The notes under the pieces: generated by a model
Seen by the model: only the letters and a program-made list of their open reading frames with translations
Told to the model about the DNA's origin: nothing
The model's database searches: none
Source of the DNA: Effrenium voratum
Lineage: Eukaryota; Sar; Dinophyceae; Suessiales; Symbiodiniaceae
Assembly (NCBI GenBank): GCA_963377175.1
Contig: CAUJNA010003287.1
Location: forward strand, 444,019 to 508,018
Direction of reading: 5' to 3'
DNA: 64,000 bases
Made by a program: the position numbers and the translations under genes
Shown here: positions 1 through 10,275 of the stretch, in pieces
Layout: every line of letters begins with the position of its first letter
Position numbering within the stretch: the stretch's first letter is position 1

Positions 1-2512
1 CAAAGAAGAAAAGAAAAAGAAGAAACAAGCAACTATTTCAGCTGCAGGTGAGAAACGCTGCAAATCCTCACGCCAAAAAGAACGTGCGCAGAAAGCACAG
101 CCTAACCGCTCGCGCGGCTGTAAAGGCTCTTTCTGATCCCAGTCCATGGCAGAAGATCGCAAGAACTCCGCGTAGTTGCCCACGTAGTGCCGTACCTCCG
201 AGCCCGTGACCACATGAGGACACAGTGACTCCATGTGCAAAAAGGCATTCCTGTATGCCTGCAGCCCGCCATGCTGCGCATCAATGTGCGCAAGAAGCTC
301 GCCACGACTCGCAAAGTCTGCGCCGCTGCAAAGCAAGCAAGGCTGTGGACCCACATAGAATGGTTGTTCTGGCCAGTCTCTCAGCTTCTGCTGCTCCTCT
401 GGCTTTGGAAGGCTCCAAGCGTACCGAAATCTCTGGAAGGGATTGTCCTCGTTGTTGATCTTGTCCGCGCGAGAACCGTCCATGTTCGAAGACCAGGAAG
501 CTGCAGAGAAAAATGCATCTTGCCGAGCCCGTGCTTCACGGCCAGTGCGGTCATCTGCCCGTTGCCGAGCTCCAGCTGCACGGCCAGCGCGATCATCCGC
601 CCGACGCCGAGCTCCAGCTGCACGGCCAGTGCGATCATCCTCCCGACGCCGAGCTCCAGCTGCACGGCCAGTGCGATCATCCGCCCAATGTCGCTTGCGT
701 TCACGGCCAGTGCGATCATCTGCTCGCTGCCGCGCTCCAGCTGCACGGCCAGTGCGATCGTCCGCCCGATATCGCTTGTCCGGTCTAAGACGTGCTCGCT
801 TGTCTTGTGTGCGAGCTCGCTTCCGGCTCCTGCCTTCATCCTCAGGATCCACCGCCACACTGAGAGCTCTCTTGCAATTAGCAGCACCGCCATTCTGCGA
901 CTTCGTGTGCATCTTGCGAGCAAAACGCCGCGCGAACCTTCCCATGCTGGGTCGCGCCCGCTGACGCTGCCCGGCAGATGGCAAGTCGCCGGATGGCAGC
1001 TGCTGGGTAGCTGACACAGCGAGCGCCTCTGGCAATCGCACCCAGATGGCATGAGGAACATCATCTGGCAGCGCTGTGCGTGCCTTGGTGCTCTTGCCGC
1101 GCTGGCGCGCGACTTTCTGCAAGAAAATCATGTAAGGGTCAGCAGGCAATCTCTCTTGAGTAACTTCAGTCACAACTGCGTCATTCAGGCAAGACCACTG
1201 CTGGCCGTGCACAAGGTAAGCAACGTAGTGGTCGTTGCCGTGCCAAATGAAGCCAGTGACAGTATACTGGGCCTGCAAAAGAAAAGGCTCTTTGACTTGT
1301 TTGACACACAACTTGTTAGTCCCGCACAGCACACGAACCAAAACACGTAAATACACAACCACCAAGCAGCTGACAAACAAATTCAACACACGATCTCTGC
1401 CAGGCACCTTGCCCGGCACTCGGACTGTCAAGTCGTTCCAGCTCAGTTTATGTCCTGGACCTTGCTGCAAACGAAGAATCACCGCCGACGTAGTTGGCCA
1501 AAAGCTGTCAGCAAAATTTGCGTGCATCAGCTTGCCGACCGTCAGGCCGCGGCCACTGTTGTTATCTTCAGGACAAGCAGACAGCAAATGGATCCCGTCC
1601 ACGTGAACATAGTCTCCTACAGGGCAACACAATAGAGTGGCAAATGAGGCATCTATCATGGCAAGGTTTGCCGCGCTGCGGAAGCGTTATCCTGACACTG
1701 ACGCTAACCACTAGACTACACACGACTGGGTTGTCTTTGGCATCCGCTCTGCCCTGCCTTGCCGATCCTGTGGCTCCATAAACAATGCTGGCCGCGTCAG
1801 GCAGGAATGCAGCAACATGCTGCAACACTCTGCCGCGTCGGCAGAGTCTCCATACTGAAAAGTAGCGCTGTCGGTCAGAAGCACCTGGTGCAGCAGCGCA
1901 GCGGGCGAAACCCAGTCCCAGCGTCCATCTTCTCCAGACAGCAGCTGAAAAAGTCGCTGCAGGTGGCTAGACAGCGGCCCTTTGGGCGGAGACTGCCCTG
2001 CAATATCCTCCCGCAACGGCGTGCACCCGTAGATGCCTTGCGCCACAGAATTCAAATAGCACGAGTTGCCCAGGTTCCGCAAGCCCACATACTCATGGCA
2101 AATGTCCAAGCCAGAGGTATGCAAAGGAAAGCAGCCGTAGTTGGGCGTCCGGCTGCTCGGCAAGGGCCTCCATAGCAAAATGCTCACGAGCCAAAGCCTT
2201 CGCAGCAACGAAAATCCCAGACATACCAGAAGTGCTTTCCAGGCGCCGTGCTCGAGACGCCAGCGCCCGAGAAGCCGGCGTCGCTCGGGAAAAGCTCTCG
2301 CAGTGCCCCTGGCTCAGCCACTGGGAGAAGCAGTCCACCAACGTTTGAAAAACCGAATCAGACCCCGTGCTGTGACGCCCTCCAAACGCAGCACGACTGC
2401 CATCTTCCGGAGGCTGCCTCGTCAGCGTAGCTCTTGCAGTCAAGGCCTTCCCAGAATCTCGCAAAGCTTGCACCGATTCCCTAGCGGCATCTTGCAAACA
2501 AGCCAGGTCCAT
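1..2512 (-). CDS. USP-domain protein fused to Helitron-type zinc-finger region (partial, multi-exon)
   Basis: Ubiquitin-specific protease family (papain-like cysteine protease that cleaves ubiquitin from substrates). The Cys box NLGNSCYLNS is near 2050 and the segment GDSADAAECCSMLLHSC follows. An exon at 1408-1675 ends in a consensus donor. A 135-nt intron (1273-1407) ends in a pyrimidine-rich cttttgcag acceptor. The next exon carries the His box HYVAYL and WSCLND. Splicing at 1407/1273 keeps the frame. That last exon stays open for 424 codons to the window edge. It holds a 14-residue repeat block, then C-x2-C-x13-H-x4-H (CLLC...HIDAQH) and later CAFCARSFW. From family knowledge the latter resembles the N-terminal region of dinoflagellate Helitron replication proteins, so the Rep/helicase part may lie beyond base 1. 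An upstream reading frame (2512 to about 2140) joins the Cys-box frame by an unresolved junction: an unusual intron or a frameshift. The USP assignment is firm; the Helitron link is inferred. Confidence 0.7.
569..775 (-). repeat. 42-bp in-frame tandem repeat in the USP/zinc-finger exon
   Basis: About five units, with starts at 569, 611, 653, about 695 and 734; one unit is 39 bp. Each unit encodes 14 residues of the form ADDRTGRAAGARRR on the minus strand. Because 42 and 39 are both multiples of three, the frame is kept, which argues for selection on the protein. The result is a basic, Arg/Ala-rich linker between the USP domain and the zinc finger. Confidence 0.85.
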
Positions 2513-2553
2513 CTCTGCTTCTCCGCGCGAAGTTCGCGCTGGACCCCGAACTT

Positions 2554-3480
2554 GTGCACCAGCTTTGCGGACACACGCTCGCCCGAGCCGCGCGCTCGAC
2601 CATCCAGTCCCTTAGACAGCTACCAAATGCTGCCCCTGCCACGCAAACACACACCCAGATGCAGAAAAAACTGCGCCTGCCACAAAATTTGCAAGCCATC
2701 TCCAAAGTGCTGCGCCTGTCACGCAGATTGAGCCCCCGAGCCGCGCGCTCGACAACATCCAGTCCCTTTAGACACCTACCAAATGCTGCCCCTGCCACGC
2801 AAACACACACCCAGATGCAGAAAATACTACGCCTGCCACGAAATCTGTGCGCCATCTGCAAAGTGCTGCGCTTGTCACGCAGATTGAGCCCCCGAGCCGC
2901 GCGCTCGAAGACATCCAGTCCCTTTAGACACCTACCAAATGCTGCCCCTGCCACGCAAACACACACCCAGATGCAGAAAATACTGCGCCTGCCACGAAAT
3001 CTGTGCGCCATCTCCAAAGTGCTGCGCCTGTCACGCAGATTGAGCCCCCGAGCCGCGCGCTCGAAACATCCAGTCCCTTTAGACAGCTACCAAATGCTGC
3101 CCCTGCCACGCAAACACACACCCAGATGCAGAAAAAACTGCGCCTGCCACAAATTTGCAAGCCATCTCCAAAGTGCTGCGCCTGTCACGCAGATTGAGCC
3201 CCCGAGCCGCGCGCTCGACAACATCCAGTCCCTTTAGACACCTACCAAATGCTGCCCCTGCCACGCAAACACACACCCAGATGCAGAAAATACTGCGCCT
3301 GCCACGAATCTGTGCGCCATCTCCAAAGTGCTGCGCCTGTCACGCAGATTGAGCCCCCGAGCCGCGCGCTCGACAACATCCAGTCCCTTTAGACACCTAC
3401 CAAATGCTGCCCCTGCCACGCAAACACACACACCCAGATGCAGAAAATACTGCGCCTGCCACGAAATCTGCGCGCCATGT
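2554..3480. repeat. ~155-bp tandem satellite, about six copies
   Basis: The motif ccgagccgcgcgctcga recurs at 2583, 2736, 2892, 3048, 3202 and 3357, giving periods of 153-156 bp. Units differ by small indels and single substitutions. Overlapping reading frames on both strands are by-products of the repeat, because unit length is not a constant multiple of three. Confidence 0.9.
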
Positions 3481-3524
3481 GCTGAGCTGATCGTCCCTTT
3501 AGATTGTGTGCAAGAGAGAGTGAG

Positions 3525-3838
3525 TGTGAAGTGAGTGAGTGAGTGAGTGAGTGAGTGAGTGAGTGAGTGAGTGAGTGAGTGAGTGAGTGAGTGAGTGAGT
3601 GTGAGTGAGTGAGTGAGTGAGTGAGTGAGTGAGTGAGTGAGTGAGTGAGTGAGTGAGTGAGTGAGTGAGAGTGTGTGTGAGTGAGTGTGTGTGAGTGAGT
3701 GTGTGTGAGTGAGTGTGTGTGTGTGTGTGTGTGAGTGAGTGTGAGACAGTGAGTGTGAGTGAGTGGGCGGCGGGGGCGGCGGGGCGGGCGGCGGACGGCG
3801 GGGCCGGACGGCGGACGGCGAACGGCGGGCGCGGAGCG
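3525..3838. repeat. GAGT microsatellite followed by GC-rich patch
   Basis: About 240 bases of nearly pure gagt/gtga repeat, grading into gtgtgtga variants, then about 70 bases of ggcgg/gcgga-rich sequence (3769-3838). It directly follows the 155-bp satellite. No gene seen. Confidence 0.9.
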
Positions 3839-3939
3839 GTAAAAGTAAGAACCCCACACAAAGATGTGGGGAACAACCATTCACTCAACCTCAAGTCTGT
3901 GTGGCCGTGCCCCTGAACTTGTCTTTCCATTTCACCTGC

Positions 3940-4045
3940 CATGGGTCAACAGCCAAATCGTATCCCCAGTGAACAACTAAAATGGGTGGTGCACCTGCAC
4001 CTACCCCAAAATGGTACCATTGGTTTTGACCCACAGCCAAATCTA
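3940..4045. repeat. Short inverted-repeat element, gtgggtcaaaa family
   Basis: The left side reads ccatgggtcaacagccaaat and the right side ttggttttgacccacagc, an imperfect inverted pair enclosing an atcc-ccag...aaaatggtacca core. Related copies occur at about 11,030, 30,600, 50,363, 58,741 and 62,937. Confidence 0.55.
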
Positions 4046-4131
4046 AATAGCAACAAGTGTAACCAACTAGGAGACAAGTGATCATGGGCCCTTGAGCCCC
4101 AAGCCCAAAAGGCCACGCTCAGAAGCACACA

Positions 4132-4410
4132 CACACTTTGGAATGCAGAGATTTCGTAAAGGTCATATCCAGGCAGTGTCACTCTAGTTACAGACCAACA
4201 GCATCAACATCACGGCACAGAATCCAGTGGGTGACCAGCAGCTTATCATCGAGCGCAGGTACGTGGCTGAAGCGTCCTTCTGCCATATCCTGATGCAAGA
4301 CTTGGAGCTTCGTTGGACCAGGCCAAGTCAAGCATCCCTGGTCCCCCTGCTCGTGTTCGCAGACATTCCAATATCGGCCGTGACGCCGCCTTCGTGCAAG
4401 AGAAGGTTCC
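4132..4410 (-). other. Element end segment, copy 1, with conserved C-terminal ORF
   Basis: This 280-base block recurs in the same orientation at 8379-8662, and its far end again at 5509-5604. Each copy is followed by an AC run. On the minus strand it encodes a tail around QDMAEGRFSHVPALDDKLL with a shared stop (4188 here, 8435 in the other copy). The two copies differ by only a few residues (a W to R change in the tail). The function of the peptide is not recognised. The direct flanking copies make the unit look LTR-like, but no retroelement proteins were seen. Confidence 0.6.
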
Positions 4411-4476
4411 ACACACACACACACGCCACTTTTTGCGGCAGATCGCGTCTGAGCAGTGTAGCGACAAAGCTGAGAC

Positions 4477-4701
4477 CTAAATCGGCAGGTTCTTCACCTC
4501 GTTCCATTTCTGTTTGACACTGCCGGGGGATTTCTTCAAAATCTTGCCAATGGCTTTGAAACTGGGTCGGGAACGCTCATTGGATTTCAACTCACGAAGG
4601 CGTTGAACTTGACTGGGCGACCAATTGTCACTCGCCGTTGAGGATGCCGGTGAATGAGCTGCATCTGCAAGTTCACCGCGTGCAAACGTGAAGCGTGGCA
4701 A
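4477..4701 (-). CDS. Small Myb/SANT-like protein, copy 2
   Basis: A 74-codon frame. Residues 26-69 (NWSPSQVQRLRELK, then FKAIGKILKKSPGSVKQKW) have the look of a single Myb/SANT-type helix-turn-helix: Trp27 and Trp66, a basic helix and the pattern IGKILKKSPGSVKQKW. Such domains bind DNA or chromatin and are common in transposon accessory proteins. It is nearly identical to 5657-5881, with three substitutions. It lies downstream, on the same strand, of the truncated ORF at 5126-5443. It could be one exon of a longer protein. Confidence 0.5.
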   Translation of the reverse strand: MPRFTFARGELADAAHSPASSTASDNWSPSQVQRLRELKSNERSRPSFKAIGKILKKSPGSVKQKWNEVKNLPI

Positions 4702-5125
4702 TGGTGCAAGACAATCTGGGAGTCACATGGTCGGTCAATCCAAGTGGCGTATTGTTGATGCAAATGGTCTGGTCATGGAAAGTCACAAATCCAAAGTCTC
4801 AGTGAGATTCGGCTGAAGTGCGGTGAAACATGGCTGTTCCGAGGGTGACCTCAACCAAGTGGCGGAGAGACGGAAAGACGAGCAGGGTTTTCCGAGGGGA
4901 CCGAAACAAAACATCGGTGAGACAGGAATATGGAGTCGAAGGTGACCTCAACCAAGTGGCGGTGAGACGGAGAAAAAAACCAGGGATATCCAATCGTCCA
5001 AAACTCATGGTGTCGGTGAAACAACGGAGCCTGCGTGTATCCGTGAGACACCTCGTGAGACTGGGTGAAACGTCTTCCGTCTTCACCGCTTTGCCCTCAT
5101 ATGATGCTCAGCTGCTGGGGCGCCT

Positions 5126-5443
5126 TCAAAGCGGTCGGACCACGATGATCTGTCTGTTGGTGGAGTGCGCCGCATGGAATGCCCAGTAGTCACCACGGAC
5201 TGCACCATGATGCCGGCATAGGCGTTGAATCTCGCTGACTCCTCCCGCATCTGTCCGGGCGTGAGCGATGTTGCCGGAGTACTCGCCAAGGATGACGGCG
5301 GCCTGCTGTCCCTTGCCAATTCGGTACAACTTCCGCAGGAGCTCGTTGGCGTTGTATTCATTGAGGTGGCCCTGCGCGCCGCACCCGAAGAATCCGAAAC
5401 TGGGGAAGTCTGATCCGCTGCTCCATGAGTTGGGTCGGAGCAA
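5126..5443 (-). pseudogene. Truncated duplicate of the HGTT ORF
   Basis: Its 105 codons match the last 105 residues of the ORF at 6317-7021, with about two changes (Y to C in FGFFGYGAQ, and V to I). The upstream half was lost at the duplication junction at 5509, so the HGTT motif lacks its normal upstream context. It is probably non-functional on its own. Confidence 0.7.
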
Positions 5444-5656
5444 GCGGTCCTTGAGGATTCCTGCGGCTCCGGCCCGAGTTGTTCCGTGAGCCCAGCAGTA
5501 GTGGTAGTCCCCTGCTCGCGTTCATACCGCAGACATTCCAATATCGGCCGTGACGCCGCCTTCGTGCAAGAGAAGGTTCCACACACACACACACACACAC
5601 ACACGCCACTTTTTGCGGCAGATCGCGTCTGAGGAGTGTAGCGACAAAGCTGAGAC

Positions 5657-5881
5657 CTAAATCGGCAGGTTCTTCACCTCGTTCCATTTCTGTTTGACAC
5701 TGCCGAGGGATTTCTTCAAAATCTTGCCCATGGCTTTGAAACTGGGTCGGGAACGCTCATTGGATTTCAACTCACGAGGGCGTTGAACTTGACTGGGCGA
5801 CCAATTGTCACTCGCCGTTGAGGATGCCGGTGAATGAGCTGCATCTGCAAGTTCACCGCGTGCAAACGTGAAGCGTGGCAA
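5657..5881 (-). CDS. Small Myb/SANT-like protein, copy 1
   Basis: Sister of the 4477-4701 frame. It differs in the predicted DNA-binding region by L35P, I51M and P59L. The proline in the first helix and the loss of the turn proline suggest that at least one copy is decaying. It lies 3' of the intact 234-codon ORF on the same strand, separated by a region of repeated gaggtgacctcaaccaagtgg-type motifs (about 5963-6240). Confidence 0.5.
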   Translation of the reverse strand: MPRFTFARGELADAAHSPASSTASDNWSPSQVQRPRELKSNERSRPSFKAMGKILKKSLGSVKQKWNEVKNLPI

Positions 5882-6316
5882 TGGTGCAAGACAATCTGGG
5901 AGTCACATGGTCGGTCAATCCAAGTGGCGTATTGTTGATGCAAATGGTCTGGTCATGGAAAGTCACAAATCCAAAGTCTCAGTGAGATTCGGCTGAAGTG
6001 CGGTGAAACATGGCTGTTCCGAGGGTGACCTCAACCAAGTGGCGGAGAGACGGAAAGACGAGCAGGGTTTCCGAGGGGACCGAAACAAAACATCGGTGAG
6101 ACAGGAATATGGAGTCGAAGGTGACCTCAACCAAGTGGCGGTGAGACGGACAAAAAAACCAGGGATATCCAATCGTCCAAAACTCATGGTGTCGGTGAAA
6201 CAACGGAGCGAACCTGTTTGCTCAAGGGCCTGCGTGTATCCGTGAGTGAGACTGGGTGAAACGTCTTCCGTCTTCACCGCTTTGCCCTCATATGATGCTC
6301 AGCTGCTGGGACGCCT

Positions 6317-7021
6317 TCAAAGCGGTCGGACCACGATGATCTGTCTGTTGGTGGAGTGCGCCGCATGGAATGCCCAGTAGTCACCACGGACTGCACCATG
6401 ATGCCGGCATAGGCGTTGAATCTCGCTGACTCCTCCCGCATCTGTCCGGGCGTGAGCGACGTTGCCGGAGTACTCGCCAAGGATGACGGCGGCCTGCTGT
6501 CCCTTGCCAATTCGGTACAACTTCCGCAGGAGCTCGTTGGCGTTGTATTCATTGAGGTGGCCCTGCGCGCCGTACCCGAAGAATCCGAAACTGGGGAAGT
6601 CTGATCCGCTGCTCCATGAGTTGGGTCGGAGCAAGCGGTCCTTGAGGATTCCTGCGGCTCCGGCCCGAGTTGTTCCGTGAGCCCAGCAGTAGTGGTAGTG
6701 AGCCACATTGCCGAAGGGGCTGGCGTCGCGGAAGTGCAAGTGGATGCCGGTCAGGCGCATGGTGTTCTGGTGGTAGGACCGTGTGAACACGTCTTCCCGG
6801 TGGACGTGGATGCCGGCGCCCAGGATGGCGTCAGTCAAGACTTGGACTTGGGACATGGGTAGATCTTGATCGACGGAGCGAATGATGTCCTGAAGTCTGG
6901 TCTGCTGCGCTGGAGTCCATGTCTCAGGCGTTGTCAGTTCAGCCGCTGGAATCTCGACAAGTGTGAGCACTCTGCTACGGCCCTGCATGGCGGCTGCGAT
7001 GGCTTGGCGCCACTCGTTCAT
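6317..7021 (-). CDS. 234-aa protein with HGTT motif, possibly ADP-ribosyltransferase-like
   Basis: Continuous frame with strong third-position G/C preference, starting at ATG 7021. At residues 108-128 it reads YHYCWAHGTTRAGAAGIL, followed by SSGSDFPSFGFFGYGAQ (137-153). An HGT...GIL segment followed by a Ser/Gly-rich strand is the kind of arrangement seen at the NAD-binding start of PARP/ART-fold proteins. That is a weak, eye-level resemblance; I cannot place the other catalytic residues. No signal peptide or membrane helix. The start overlaps, in another frame, the end of the ORF at 6975-7535, so the two may be exons of one gene. A truncated copy lies at 5126-5443. Confidence 0.5.
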   Translation of the reverse strand: MNEWRQAIAAAMQGRSRVLTLVEIPAAELTTPETWTPAQQTRLQDIIRSVDQDLPMSQVQVLTDAILGAGIHVHREDVFTRSYHQNTMRLTGIHLHFRDASPFGNVAHYHYCWAHGTTRAGAAGILKDRLLRPNSWSSGSDFPSFGFFGYGAQGHLNEYNANELLRKLYRIGKGQQAAVILGEYSGNVAHARTDAGGVSEIQRLCRHHGAVRGDYWAFHAAHSTNRQIIVVRPL

Positions 7022-7921
7022 TTCTTGTTGTGGTTCGGGATCGACTCGTCTGGCAGTGTTTTTGATTGAGGCTCACCAGGTCGAGAACGTGGAGGTTGGG
7101 GATCACGAACTGGAGCACGTTCAGCCTGTCGGTCGCGATGTCCTGAGCGGTCGCGGTGTCCGGAACGACGTAGTCCAGGAGAACGGTGTGCGGGTTGACG
7201 GGGTCCGCGGAGGCTGCGTGCTGTTGACCGAGATCGACGTGCGTGACCATGTGTAGCGTCATGTCGTAGCGGAGATGCCCGGCGAGGCCTTCGCAAGGAT
7301 GTCCGACCACATGGGGGAGTGTGACGGTGTCTAGCAGCACTGGTCTTTCTTGGCCGGCGTGTACGGGACCTTCTGACCGCCGGAGCTGGTAGGAGCACGA
7401 CTGGACGATGTGGGATGCGTTGGCGCGGGTCCGATCGAAGTGGTCGTGCTGAAAGCCGACGACGATCAAGTTGTGGCCGAGAATCTGATCTGGTTCGTCG
7501 ACCGTCATCTGGTTGTCGGCTGGACCGGCTTGCATCTTGTTGGCGGAGATCTGGTCGATGAAGGTCCGGCTGAGGTTCCTGACGAGGAGGATCTTGGCTC
7601 AGAGGAGCAGGCTGGGATGGTGTATTAGCTTCGTCGGGTCGACCACTGTCTGGAGCAGGTGAAGGGGGATGAGTGTTGCTTTGCGCTTGCTGGTTGGTAA
7701 GTGTTGAATGGCGCAGGGCACGTAGTTGACCGGGTAGAGGTGCGCGGTGGGTTCAAAGCCAAGTGGAAGGATGGTTCGAGGAGGATTGAAACTTTCAGTA
7801 TGCTGCACACCTCCAGCAAGGTACGGTGTCGCCGGACCTGCGTGGTGACGAGGCCATGAAGGATTTTGGCGCAATCCAAAATCACCTGCTTGTCCTGAAC
7901 CTCGGGAGCCAGGAAAGACAT
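6975..7921 (-). pseudogene. Unrecognised coding sequence interrupted by TGA and frameshift
   Basis: Codon choice is strongly coding-like from 7921 (ATG TCT TTC) to about 6990. Two defects are visible. Between about 7790 and 7745 the coding signal changes frame (LLEVCSILKVSILL then FEPTAHLYPVNYVP). At 7599-7601 an in-frame TGA separates LIHHPSLLL from AKILLVRNLSRTF, with good codons on both sides. Either an intron or read-through would be needed to make one protein; decay is simpler. The C-terminal part contains TLPHVVGHPCEGLAGH. I do not recognise the family. Confidence 0.5.
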
Positions 7922-8378
7922 ACATGGAGGTGACAGAATGGAACTGCTGTAGATGTCGAGAAGCCATCAATAAAGTCGGTGGTGGTGTGCAGCTGAAACA
8001 ACTCAACTGAAGAGGAAGAAAAAACTGCAGCAGGTCACTCATCCGATGCGAGTCACTCCATAGCGAGATCACTTGGCAGTTTGAGCACGTGAAGAGTAGG
8101 AACACGGGAAACCGAAACCAAACCTGAAGACCTACAAACGCAGCCTGACGTCAAGCGGGGAACCGACCGGGTCTGCATGCTGAATCTGAATCTGAACGGA
8201 ACAGGAACGCTGAACGGAGCTTGAGGTGAGACGTGGCCCAGGAGGTACATTGATTGGGAGGGGGTACCTCAAAGAATCTAGCACCGAAAAGGTGCCCTGA
8301 ACGAGATCTTCTCCTCAGTGAGGAGCCGGGCATGGTAACCCGTCTAACTTGGCGCCTTGTCGGACGTGCCAAGCGATT

Positions 8379-8660
8379 CACACTTTGGAATGCAGAGAAG
8401 TCGTAAAGGTCATATCCAGGCAGTGTCACTCTAGTTACAGACCAACAGCATCAACATCACGGCACAGAATCCTGTGGGTAACCAACAGCTTATCATCGAG
8501 CGCAGGTACGTGGCTGAAGCGTCCTTCTGCCATATCCTGATGCAAGACTTGGAGCTTCGTAGGACCAGGCCAAGTCAAGCATCCCTGGTCCCCCTGCTCG
8601 TGTTCATACCGCAGACATTCCAATATCGGCCGTGACGCCGCCTTCGTGCAAGAGAAGGTT

Positions 8661-8662
<2 letters not shown>
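8379..8662 (-). other. Element end segment, copy 2
   Basis: Direct repeat of 4132-4410, oriented the same way, bounding the other side of the 4.2-kb composite unit. It carries the same C-terminal peptide with its stop at 8435. It is followed immediately by an AC run that grades into the large minisatellite. The stretch 7922-8378 between it and the broken ORF holds no gene I can support. Confidence 0.6.
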
Positions 8663-8725
<63 letters not shown>

Positions 8726-10275
8726 CACACTCACACTCACACTCACACTCACACTCACACTCACACGGACAGACACGCACGCACGCACGCACGCACGCAC
8801 GCACAGACACAGACAGAGACAGAGACAGAGACAGAGACAGAGACAGAGACAGAGACACACACACACAAACACACAGACTCACAGACTCACAGACTCACAG
8901 ACTCACAGACTCGCAGACTCACAGACTCGCAGACTCACAGACTCACAGACTCGCAGACTCCCAGACTCGCAGACTCGCAGACTCACAGACTCACAGACTC
9001 ACAGACTCACAGACTCGCAGACTCACAGACTCACAGACTCACAGACTCGCAGACTCACAGACTTGCAGACTCACAGACTCGCGGACTCACAGACTCACAG
9101 ACTCGCAGACTCAAAGACTCACAGACTCACAGACTCACAGACTAACAGACTCACAGACTCACAGACTCACAGACTCGCAGACTTGCAGACTCACAGACTC
9201 ACAGACTCACAGACTCGCAGACTCGCAGACTCACACACTCACAGACTTGCAGACTCACAGACTCGCAGACTCACAGACTCACAGACTCACAGACTCACAG
9301 ACTCGCAGACTCACAGACTCACAGACTCACAGACTCGCAGACTCACAGACTCGCAGACTCACAGACTCACAGACTCACAGACTCACAGACTCGCAGACTC
9401 ACAGACTCACAATGACTCACAGACTCGCAGACTCACAGACGCACAGACTCACAGACTCACAGACTCACAGACTCGCAGACTCGCAGACTCACAGACTTGC
9501 AGACTCACAGACTCACAGACTCACAGACTCCCAGACTCACAGACTCACAGGCTCACAGACTCGCAGACTCGCAAACTCGCAGACTCACAGACTCACAGAC
9601 TCACAGACTCACAGACTCACAGACTCGCAGACTGGCAGACTCACAGACTCACAGACGCACAGACTCACAGACTCGCAGACTCACAGACTCACAGACTCGC
9701 AGACTCGCAGACTCACAGACTCACAGACTCGCAGACTGACAGACTCACAATGACTCACAATGACTCACAGACTCACAGGCTCACAGACTCACAGACTCAC
9801 AGACTCACAGACTCACAGACTCGCAGACTCACAGACTCACAGACTCGCAGACTCACAGACTCGCGGACTCACAGACTCACAGACTCGCAGACTCAAAGAC
9901 ACTCACAGACTCACAGACTAACAGACTCACAGACTCACAGACTCACAGACTCGCAGACTCACAGACTCACAGACTCACAGACACACAGACACACAGACAC
10001 ACAGACACACAGACACACAGACACACAGACTCACAGACTCACAGACTCACAGACTCACAGACACACAGACACACAGACTCACAGACTCACAGACTCACAG
10101 ACTCGCAGACTCACAGACTCACAGACTCGCAGACTCACAGACTCGCGGACTCACAGACTCAAAGACTCGCAGACTCAAAGACACTCACAGACTCACAGAC
10201 TAACAGACTCACAGACTCACAGACACACAACAGACACACAACAGACACACAGACACACACCCACACAGATACAGA
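8662..10275. repeat. Compound microsatellite and 8-bp cagactca minisatellite
   Basis: Order: (AC)n to about 8717, (ACACTC)n to 8766, (ACGC)n to 8802, (AGACAG)n to 8852, then about 1.4 kb of cagactca/cagactcg octamers with internal acacagac stretches. Two very long open frames on the plus strand (373 and 546 codons, TDSQTHRL repeats) arise only because the octamer lacks stops. They have no other coding evidence. Confidence 0.95.

Larger units (their letters stand above)
4425..6699. repeat. 1,180-bp-period tandem duplication
   Basis: Bases 4425-5508 and 5605-6699 are near-identical direct repeats, both starting with gccactttttgcggcagatc right after an AC run. The left copy breaks at 5509 in the middle of the ORF for which 6317-7021 is the intact version, and joins there to the end of the segment seen at 4410/8662. 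The duplication is therefore recent and truncates a gene copy. Confidence 0.9.

Noticed and set aside
2554..3480. Protein-coding genes on both strands over the 155-bp satellite
   Set aside because: Frames repeat the satellite and change frame between units because unit length is not a constant multiple of three.
4132..8662. LTR retrotransposon
   Set aside because: The ~280-bp direct repeats would suit LTRs, but no primer-binding site, polypurine tract, protease, reverse transcriptase or integrase was seen, and a third partial copy fits tandem exchange.
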